64,000 nucleotides of DNA. Source: Pseudobacteriovorax antillogorgiicola (GTDB lineage Bacteria > Bdellovibrionota_B > Oligoflexia > Oligoflexales > RGVZ01). Positions 57,926 to 64,000 of this stretch are shown here, in pieces; within the stretch, counting starts at the first letter, position 1; each line of letters starts with the position of its first letter. The position numbers and the translations under genes are program-made. Where the stretch lies: the NCBI GenBank assembly GCA_945865565.1, contig CAMBEK010000001.1:351795-415794 (forward strand), written 5' to 3'. Below the pieces are notes generated by a model. The model saw nothing but the letters and a program-made list of their open reading frames with translations, did not search any database and was not told the DNA's origin.

Positions 57926-58990
57926 TCAGGATGACGGGCGGCGTAGGATTTGGCGCGCGGTTTCCTGAATCACGGGGTCTTCATCCTGCAGCGCCTTTTC
58001 CAGAACAGATTCCAGACCAGGACTTGATGTGACGAACATCGCGATCATGGCGTTGCGCCTCAGGCCATTTCGTTTTGCGCGGGTCATCGCGGTGCCGCCG
58101 AAAGTCTGTTCATATAAATTCTGATCCATGGTTGCGACCTCTTGGAGGCTTAATCTTTCAACTGGCCTTTGTAAGTCGTTGCGCTTCAGTTTTTCTCCGG
58201 TTCGGTTATATGGACATACGTCTTGGCAAATGTCGCAGCCGTACCAGTATTTTCCCAACCAAGGCCAGAATTCCTCTGGTATCGTTCCGCGATTTTCAAT
58301 GGTCCAGTACGACAGGCATCTTCTGCTATCTAAGGTCCAAGCCCGATCCAAAGCGCCCGTTGGACAGTGCGTTTGGCAACGCCGGCAACCACCGCAAGCG
58401 TTGGCGTTGCTTCGTGATTTTTCCTCCGAAAGTGGCTTGGTCGCTGGCATCTCAAAAGTTGTCAGGACAACTCCCAGCAGCAGGAAGCTCCCTTGTTTGC
58501 CTGCAATGAAACAGGTGTTTTTTCCGATGAAACCAGAGCCAACCTTCGCCGCCAAAGCCCGCTCCAGAACTGGTGCGCTGTCGACGCAAACGCGATGTTC
58601 GGCAGAGCGATCTGGCAGGGCAGCAGCAAAGGCGGCATCGCCCTCCTGCCACATGACCTTGTGGTAGTCACGCAGGCGGGCATATTTCGCAATGCGGGGC
58701 CCACATGGCATCTCACTCCTGTTTTCAGTTGTTGGTGGGGATGGTGCCGGGGCATAAGGCAAGGCAAAGACGACGGCGCTTTTTGCTCCAGGCAAAATTC
58801 TCTGCAGGTCGCCGCGAATTTCAGAGTTGCGTGACAGAAAATCCATTCCCGCGTGATTTCCGGCCTCGAGCCAGTTCATGAAACGCAAGTGATCTTCAGC
58901 GACATTTAAATCGGTTACACCAATAAAAAGAAAACCGCGGGATCCAAACGATTCCCGCAGTCGATTGTGAATTTGAACCGTGTCATCCAA
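57926..58990 (-). CDS. queG: Epoxyqueuosine reductase QueG
   Basis: QueG reduces epoxyqueuosine to queuosine in tRNA using cobalamin and two [4Fe-4S] clusters. The 354-residue product has the two ferredoxin cluster motifs CGGCRRCQTHCPTGALD and YGCDICQDVCPYNR, and N-terminal ARLRDYHKVM typical of the family, followed by a HEAT-like tail (LEKALQDEDPVIQETARQIL). Start is near 58990, overlapping the desaturase gene by eight bases. The stop region shares a 15-base sequence with the cinA repeat. Confidence 0.93.
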   Translation of the reverse strand: MDDTVQIHNRLRESFGSRGFLFIGVTDLNVAEDHLRFMNWLEAGNHAGMDFLSRNSEIRGDLQRILPGAKSAVVFALPYAPAPSPPTTENRSEMPCGPRIAKYARLRDYHKVMWQEGDAAFAAALPDRSAEHRVCVDSAPVLERALAAKVGSGFIGKNTCFIAGKQGSFLLLGVVLTTFEMPATKPLSEEKSRSNANACGGCRRCQTHCPTGALDRAWTLDSRRCLSYWTIENRGTIPEEFWPWLGKYWYGCDICQDVCPYNRTGEKLKRNDLQRPVERLSLQEVATMDQNLYEQTFGGTAMTRAKRNGLRRNAMIAMFVTSSPGLESVLEKALQDEDPVIQETARQILRRPSS

Positions 58991-60026
58991 CTTTTTTGAT
59001 GCCCTTCATCCGCGATTGTCCAACAGGGCTTCCGGTGTCAGTCTCACCGATCAGGGTCGGGCGTTTGATCGAACGAAGGGCAACATTAAAGTACGAATCC
59101 TCTTCCAGAATTGGGTATTTATCTCCATAGACCGCCACAAGACGGCGGTGGGCTTCCCCGAGGTTGTAAAAGGGAACCTTCACAAAAGCATGGTGCACCG
59201 AATGAAAGTTCAGTCCATTGAAGAAGAAGCTGACCAGCTGGTTAGCGCGAATGTTTCGGCAATTGAAAATTTGGGTCTCAAAGTAATGTGCGGCTTTGCC
59301 AAAACGGCCGTAGTGCTCGGTATGGGCACGCAGTTGTTGTAGGCCACCAACCATCCGTTCAACTAGAAGATAGAGCAGGAAATATTTTAATCCAAGCCCT
59401 TGAGTAATGCACAGGCTGTAGATCACCATATTGACTCCGACGATACCCACCGCATCGATAATCAACGCCCTGCGCACGGACTTGATGTGGCGTGCGAACG
59501 GGGCAGCGCGGTTGAGGGTTCCGATGATGTAGCCGATTCCACCCATCACAAAAATATCGACGATCCACTGGTTGCGAACATAGGATTTTATGAATTTATG
59601 GGCTTTGGCATATTCTTCTTCGGTCCACTGAACCCGTTCGGGATCGTTCTCGTCACTTCCATTCATCTTGTGATGGATCTTGTGCATTTCCCGATAGGTC
59701 TGGTGCGGCCAAAGCAAAGGATAGCTGACAGCCATGGGGTAGAGTTCGTCATACCAGGCCCAACCTGTCAGCGTGCGGTGAATCGCATCGTGAGTCATCA
59801 CCATGAGTGTCGTGACAACCAAACCCGCAACAAAAGCGAGCCCAAGAGATAATAGCGGTGATGGACTATAAATTGCGCCGAGAGCCAGCATCATAAAGAT
59901 GCCGTATCCAATGCCCGACTTAAGCAGACCCCTCCACGGACGAATGGCCTCCAGATCCCTGATCAAGGACTCAAGATCCTTCGGCGCTACGAGTCCGAGG
60001 CGCTTATTCATTGTGTCATGTGCCAT
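58983..60026 (-). CDS. Membrane fatty acid desaturase family protein
   Basis: A 347-residue di-iron membrane enzyme with three His boxes: HDAIH, HKIHH and HSVHH, separated by about four helices, matching the desaturase/hydroxylase superfamily. ATG 60026 is chosen because GGGAGGGCGG lies upstream. Substrate (acyl lipid or other) cannot be told. It precedes queG on the same strand with an eight-base overlap. Confidence 0.85.
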   Translation of the reverse strand: MAHDTMNKRLGLVAPKDLESLIRDLEAIRPWRGLLKSGIGYGIFMMLALGAIYSPSPLLSLGLAFVAGLVVTTLMVMTHDAIHRTLTGWAWYDELYPMAVSYPLLWPHQTYREMHKIHHKMNGSDENDPERVQWTEEEYAKAHKFIKSYVRNQWIVDIFVMGGIGYIIGTLNRAAPFARHIKSVRRALIIDAVGIVGVNMVIYSLCITQGLGLKYFLLYLLVERMVGGLQQLRAHTEHYGRFGKAAHYFETQIFNCRNIRANQLVSFFFNGLNFHSVHHAFVKVPFYNLGEAHRRLVAVYGDKYPILEEDSYFNVALRSIKRPTLIGETDTGSPVGQSRMKGIKKVG

Positions 60027-60261
60027 AACCGCCCTCCCCTTTTTCCCTTTCAAGGTTATCGACGTTTGGTAAATATTCTTTAGCTCTTCTAAGCCAACGG
60101 AATTACGGGACTATATGACTGATTTTTCTTGTGCGTTTAGGAAAAGGCTCATTTTAAAGCGGCCTGAAGCACCCCGGCATTTTGTGCCGGGCTGGGATTC
60201 GGGTAAAATTGGCACATCGTTCAAATCGCGTCAGTTGCCTGCTTTACGAAAAGGAAGTCGC

Positions 60262-61722
60262 ATGAATATCAGGGCATCAAGGTTTGCAATTCTCTGTCGT
60301 CCTGCGGCTGCGGTGGCAGCCGTTTTGACTTCCACTGTTTTGTTGGCCGGCACTGCATTTGCTCACGGCGAACAGGATCAAATTGGAAAGTCACGCATCC
60401 TGACCCTGAAGCTGCGCGATTTTAAAGCTCAGATGCGCGAACTTGTTGAAGGCGGCTATGACATTGCCGGTGCAAGTCCGGGCAGCAGCACCGTGGATAT
60501 TGTCCAGCGTGCAAGTTCACAGCAATCCTTTAACAAGGAAATTTTTGGGCAAGTCATTGAAAGCAAAATTGTCGATACGACAATCGCGCCCGATGTTGGA
60601 TATAAAACTTCTGCTGAAGTGGATGAGATCATCCATCGCCTTGCCAACAACTACCCTGATCTGGTGACGGTCGAGTCTTTCGGTCGCACCCATGAAGGGC
60701 GTGACCTCTGGGCAATTCGCGTAACCAGCCAGGCAAAACAAAAAGCCGGCAAGCCCGTGGTTTTCTTGAATGCATTGCATCATGCACGCGAAGTGATGAC
60801 CGTAGAAGTCGCCCTCGATGCGGCCGATTATCTGGCAACGAATTATGGGACGAATAATGAAGTCCGCGATTGGCTTGATCGCGCCGAAATTTGGATCGTT
60901 CCGATGGTTAATCCAGACGGCAGCAACAAAGTCTGGACAGAAGATAGCATGTGGCGCAAGAACACGTCCGGTTCGGACGGGGTTGATGTGAACCGCAATT
61001 ACCCGTACCGCTGGAATCAGTGTAACGGATCAAGTGGCACCCCGAGTTCTGACACCTACCGCGGTCCTTCGGCAGGTTCTGAAAATGAGACCCAGGCTAT
61101 GATGGCCCTTGTCGGCAGGATTCGTCCGGTTTACAGCATCTCGTTCCATTCCTATAGCGAGCTTGTGCTTTATCCCTACAGCTGCGACGGCGAACACGTT
61201 CCCCAGCGTGAGGTGGTCGAAGGTGGCGGCAAGGCTATGGCACAACTTCTGCCAAGCGACGGTGGTAGCGGCAAGTATGCACCGGGGACTTCGTGGGAAA
61301 TCCTCTATGCCGTCGACGGTGGTGACATCGACTGGATGTACAATACGCACAATGTGATCCCCTACGTCATTGAACTCAATAGCACGAGCCAAGGCTTCCA
61401 GCCGTCGTTCAGCGCATGGCGCAACAAGACCGTCCAAAAGGTCCGCGCGGCTTGGCAGTATGTGATTCGCCGGACGCTTCAAAGCGGCATTCGTGGAAAT
61501 GTTACGGTGGCCGGAGAGTCAGTGGATAACGCTGTGGTGCGTGTCACCAGCCTGATCAAGGAAGGCGACGTTGGTCAGATGATCTCCGTGAAGGGTGATG
61601 GAACGTTTCACGCCGTTCTCGTTCCGGGATCTTACAAGGTGGTGGTTGCCCGTGGAGAGCGCACGGTTGAGAAAACTGTGCTCGTCGGAGGCGATCTCGT
61701 CACCCTTGACGTGGCCCTGTAA
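60262..61722 (+). CDS. Secreted M14-family zinc carboxypeptidase
   Basis: A 486-residue exported metalloprotease. A signal peptide runs to about residue 34 (RPAAAVAAVLTSTVLLAGTAFAHG). The M14 domain has FLNALHHAREVMTVE (zinc His and Glu), WIVPMVNPDGSNKVW, GVDVNRNYPYRW, SISFHSYSELVLYPY (third zinc ligand His) and IPYVIELNS with the catalytic Glu. A C-terminal beta domain (about 80 residues) resembles a carboxypeptidase regulatory-like fold. ATG 60262 follows AAAAGGAAG; a longer reading from 60115 lacks a signal. Peptide substrate is unknown; a 208-base leader precedes it. Confidence 0.9.
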   Translation: MNIRASRFAILCRPAAAVAAVLTSTVLLAGTAFAHGEQDQIGKSRILTLKLRDFKAQMRELVEGGYDIAGASPGSSTVDIVQRASSQQSFNKEIFGQVIESKIVDTTIAPDVGYKTSAEVDEIIHRLANNYPDLVTVESFGRTHEGRDLWAIRVTSQAKQKAGKPVVFLNALHHAREVMTVEVALDAADYLATNYGTNNEVRDWLDRAEIWIVPMVNPDGSNKVWTEDSMWRKNTSGSDGVDVNRNYPYRWNQCNGSSGTPSSDTYRGPSAGSENETQAMMALVGRIRPVYSISFHSYSELVLYPYSCDGEHVPQREVVEGGGKAMAQLLPSDGGSGKYAPGTSWEILYAVDGGDIDWMYNTHNVIPYVIELNSTSQGFQPSFSAWRNKTVQKVRAAWQYVIRRTLQSGIRGNVTVAGESVDNAVVRVTSLIKEGDVGQMISVKGDGTFHAVLVPGSYKVVVARGERTVEKTVLVGGDLVTLDVAL

Positions 61723-62512
61723 TCGCTGCGAGGCAGACTGATTCAATCAGTTGATATGGCGCGCTCTTGCCCCACCAGACGGATTGGGCAGAGCGCGCTT
61801 GCTCTATCAGCATTGGAAGGCCGTCTTGCGATGGAATCGCAGCGGCACGCGCGCCTTCCATCAACGCCGAAACCCGGCTGTAACACAGATCAACGAACCA
61901 ATTATTTGACCGGCCGCGCAGTGCGTTCAGGGCCGGGACAAATTCTGAAAGAGAATTTCCTGTGATTGGGGCAGGCGTTGCCTGGACAATCAAGGTCCCA
62001 TCTTCTTCCGTTGCGGTCAGCAGACTTCGCAGTTCCGCAGGACTCCATTTGTGAAAGGTTCGCCCCTTGATCGGAGTTTGGCGAGCTGGCTCACGGACGA
62101 TGCAGTGGAGTGGAACATCAAGAAGGCTGGCAATGGCATCGACGGTGCCGCCGTTACCAAAAAAAATAACGCGATTGATTTTTTCGCGGCGGCACCCGAT
62201 GCGTCGGGCTCCTGCGAAAAATCCCTCAGCATCTGTCGAAGCCATGCTCCAGGTGGTTGTGCAGGGCTGACGAAACAGGGTGTTGATTGACTGGCCGCCG
62301 AAAATTTTCTTCCACGGTTGGGTAACGTTGAAACCAGTGGAGCCATCTTCCCACGCCTTCTGCAGAAACACATTCACGTCCTCTGCGCTGGAAAAGTCAT
62401 AAAGGCGGTATTCGGCATCAATGCCAAGGTGCTTGGACGATGTGCTGTGGATCAGAGGCGACAGGCTGTAGGAGATGTCTCGTCCAATCAAACCAAGCTG
62501 TTGGGGCTTCAT
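61700..62512 (-). CDS. aroE: Shikimate dehydrogenase-like protein
   Basis: A 270-residue NADP-dependent oxidoreductase of the AroE family. Substrate-site segments are SYSLSPLIHS, FNVTQPWKK with the catalytic Lys, INTL and STDAEGF with the paired Asn/Asp; FGNGGTVDAI is the dinucleotide motif and DGLPMLIEQA the C-terminal signature. It is a little shorter and more divergent than E. coli AroE, so a quinate or related role cannot be excluded. Its 3' end overlaps the convergent M14 gene by 23 bases. Confidence 0.85.
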   Translation of the reverse strand: MKPQQLGLIGRDISYSLSPLIHSTSSKHLGIDAEYRLYDFSSAEDVNVFLQKAWEDGSTGFNVTQPWKKIFGGQSINTLFRQPCTTTWSMASTDAEGFFAGARRIGCRREKINRVIFFGNGGTVDAIASLLDVPLHCIVREPARQTPIKGRTFHKWSPAELRSLLTATEEDGTLIVQATPAPITGNSLSEFVPALNALRGRSNNWFVDLCYSRVSALMEGARAAAIPSQDGLPMLIEQARSAQSVWWGKSAPYQLIESVCLAAITGPRQG

Positions 62513-63189
62513 GGGCGAGCGGGGTGACGAAGTTCTTGGATGAAGGCAACCAGTCCCTTGCGAACTTCGTTGGGTAATTGATCAAAGGCTAAATCTAAAT
62601 TGAACGATCCTTCTAGTCCAGACACGGGGGTCGCCTTGATGATGCGGCCTTTGATCGGAACTGGAATTCCAGGCAGCGACAATTCTGCAATTTGACCAGC
62701 CAGCGGTGGCGTTGGCGAAGGTCCTTGAGATTCGATGCTAGTTACTATGGATGCCCGGCGCAGGCTTAGTGAGCGGAGAAACGATTTTCGGGATCCAACA
62801 ATGGCTAAAGATCCCTGGTTCAGGACCAGTCTGACGTCAAGGTAGAGGTGGTCGATCCGAAAGTTATTCAGTAGCCTGCCAAGAGCAGTTTTGGGTGAGG
62901 TCACGGTCGACCAGATTCCGAGAATTAAAATGGATCCGACAAATAGTGTTGCGGCTATGATCGCGATTTCAGAGGCTAAATCCAAAACACTGTCGGTGGT
63001 CGACTGGGCTGACAGGCTTAAAACACCTTCGGCACCGAGGGCTGTTGCTGCCGGCATGTAAACTTGAGCAGACCATTGACCGAGGGATTCGGCCAGCGCA
63101 ATCCCTCCGACGCCAAAACAGGCAACGCAGATCGCAACGAGGCTTGCCAATTGGATTGCGGGAGCGGTAATGATGCGGGTCTTGACCAT
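62509..63189 (-). CDS. Membrane protein with PilZ-like C-terminal region
   Basis: A 226-residue protein with two N-terminal helices (about 9-32 and 73-95). The C-terminal 90 residues hold RKSFLRSLSLRRASIVTS, AGQIAELSLPGIPVPIKGRII and FNLDLAFDQLPNEVRKGLVAFIQE, a pattern vaguely like a PilZ-type beta barrel, but the RxxxR and (D/N)xSxxG motifs are not clear. Function is unknown. It overlaps aroE by four bases. Confidence 0.6.
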   Translation of the reverse strand: MVKTRIITAPAIQLASLVAICVACFGVGGIALAESLGQWSAQVYMPAATALGAEGVLSLSAQSTTDSVLDLASEIAIIAATLFVGSILILGIWSTVTSPKTALGRLLNNFRIDHLYLDVRLVLNQGSLAIVGSRKSFLRSLSLRRASIVTSIESQGPSPTPPLAGQIAELSLPGIPVPIKGRIIKATPVSGLEGSFNLDLAFDQLPNEVRKGLVAFIQELRHPARP

Positions 63190-63236
63190 GACCGGTTTTT
63201 TAGCACACCAGCCAGAATTGCATACAGGAATTTACG

Positions 63237-64000
63237 GTGTTCGTTCATAACTCCATCGAGTCCTTTTCGGCCTGGCGCAGGGCTTCTGGCGAGAGGCCGG
63301 GATTTGTCCTAACCATCGGAAATTTTGATGGTTGTCACCTTGGGCATCAGGCCTTGATCAAGGCGGCGAGAGGCCTCGCATGCGATGCGGACGTCTGCGT
63401 ATTGACCTTTGATCCTCGTCCGGCTGTTTATTTTCGCAAATTGAATGGCCTTCCCCAGGATGAACACGCCCCCGCTTCGGAATCCCTTTTTGACCCTCAG
63501 CAAAAGATCGAAGCGATGGCGGAACTTGGGGTTAACCACCTGATTCTGCAACCTTTTGATGCGGCATTCAGTCAAGTCACCGCGGATGGTTTTTTCCAAG
63601 CCATCAGCCGGGATGGGTGTGCTGGGATTGTGATTGGGGATGATTTTCGATTCGGAAGCGGCCGTTCGGGAGACGCTGCGTTTCTGGGCAAAGCCTGTCA
63701 AACCGCTGGAATCTCCTTGCGCCGGGTCGATCCTGTGACTGTTCACGGCGTGCGTGCGAGCAGCAGTAGGATCCGTCGCGAGATTTTGAATTCCGGGAAC
63801 GTCGAGCTCGCTTCAGTCCTGCTGGGACGCGAGTACGCGCTGGACGGTGAAGTGGAGCGGGGGAACCAAAACGGCCGGAGGATTGGAATCCACACCGCCA
63901 ACCTCAGGTCGCTTGATCAAATCATTCCGCGCAACGGTGTCTATGCTGGATACTTTTCCCTGCTCGATCCACTTGTGGCGGGTTCTGTAAAACCCGCTCT
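63237..64000 (+). CDS. ribF: Bifunctional riboflavin kinase/FAD synthetase (partial, runs off the window)
   Basis: The start is GTG 63237, preceded by AGGAA; the reading frame stays open to the window end, about 254 residues, so the C-terminus is missing. The N-terminal FMN adenylyltransferase domain shows the nucleotidyltransferase motif LTIGNFDGCHLGHQ, DDFRFGSGRSGD, and VRASSSRIRREILNSGNVELASVLLGREY. The flavokinase domain begins with GNQNGRRIGIHTANL, where family members usually have PTAN, so a Pro-to-His change is present. It is divergent from the membrane protein gene. Confidence 0.93.
   Translation, partial: MFVHNSIESFSAWRRASGERPGFVLTIGNFDGCHLGHQALIKAARGLACDADVCVLTFDPRPAVYFRKLNGLPQDEHAPASESLFDPQQKIEAMAELGVNHLILQPFDAAFSQVTADGFFQAISRDGCAGIVIGDDFRFGSGRSGDAAFLGKACQTAGISLRRVDPVTVHGVRASSSRIRREILNSGNVELASVLLGREYALDGEVERGNQNGRRIGIHTANLRSLDQIIPRNGVYAGYFSLLDPLVAGSVKPA

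Noticed and set aside
60173..60191. Hairpin CCCGGCA/TGCCGGG in the leader of the M14 carboxypeptidase gene
   Set aside because: Only seven pairs with no T-run and no clear link to the start; not enough to call a regulatory site.

Overview
This window (about 50-55% GC by eye) comes from a Gram-negative bacterium. It carries genes for lipopolysaccharide assembly (a KdsA-type synthase and an LptF/LptG permease), outer-membrane protein folding (SurA/PpiC-like), lipoprotein handling, type IV pili or type II secretion, IHF-alpha and complex I. IHF-alpha and the secG-tRNA-Leu(GAG) linkage point to a proteobacterial or former-deltaproteobacterial lineage such as Bdellovibrionota, Oligoflexia or Myxococcota. 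That placement is inference; no rRNA is present to settle it. There is no clear prophage, transposon or CRISPR array. Nearly everything is tightly packed, operonic housekeeping sequence with a few unusual modules.

Layout: 1-7075 is the distal spc/alpha ribosomal operon (rplR-rpsE-rpmD-rplO-secY-adk-infA-rpmJ-rpsM-rpsK-rpsD-rpoA-rplQ, without map), closed by a strong terminator. 7136-8694 encodes an OB-fold lipoprotein and an LptF/LptG-type permease. 8681-17273 (minus strand) is a compact operon of both subunits of a type IIB topoisomerase (topo VI B and A), mfd and two parvulin-type periplasmic isomerase/chaperones. 17380-24155 holds a nitronate monooxygenase-like gene, a minus-strand trhO-eutA-eutBC operon whose ethanolamine ammonia-lyase subunits are fused in one chain, and a PuuD-like membrane domain followed by a separate lipoprotein cytochrome c. 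24190-26429 is gpsA-cinA, with a small tandem repeat inside cinA.

26456-33812 is a complex I membrane-arm cluster (nuoA-H-J-K-L-M-N) with no peripheral-arm genes. An Lgt-like protein and an EamA transporter follow. 35553-40266 is a GldA/GldF/GldG-like ABC cluster with a DUF4340-type protein, then a penicillin-acylase family enzyme and trpS on the same strand. 43882-49114 has ihfA, a PduO-type cobalamin adenosyltransferase, two unrecognised small genes and pilB-pilC. 49128-56921 holds a zinc-ribbon protein, an aldehyde dehydrogenase, an orphan membrane protein, and the minus-strand series tRNA-Phe, secG, tRNA-Leu, tesA, ybbA, ybbP. 57042-64000 holds kdsA, queG, a desaturase, an M14 carboxypeptidase, an aroE-like gene, a membrane protein and the start of ribF.

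Functional links: three genes concern cobalamin (eutBC and queG use it, pduO activates it). Topo VI is translationally coupled to mfd, which suggests a joint role in handling DNA topology or repair. The nuo cluster must work with peripheral-arm subunits encoded elsewhere. No stretch over 300 bases lacks a gene.
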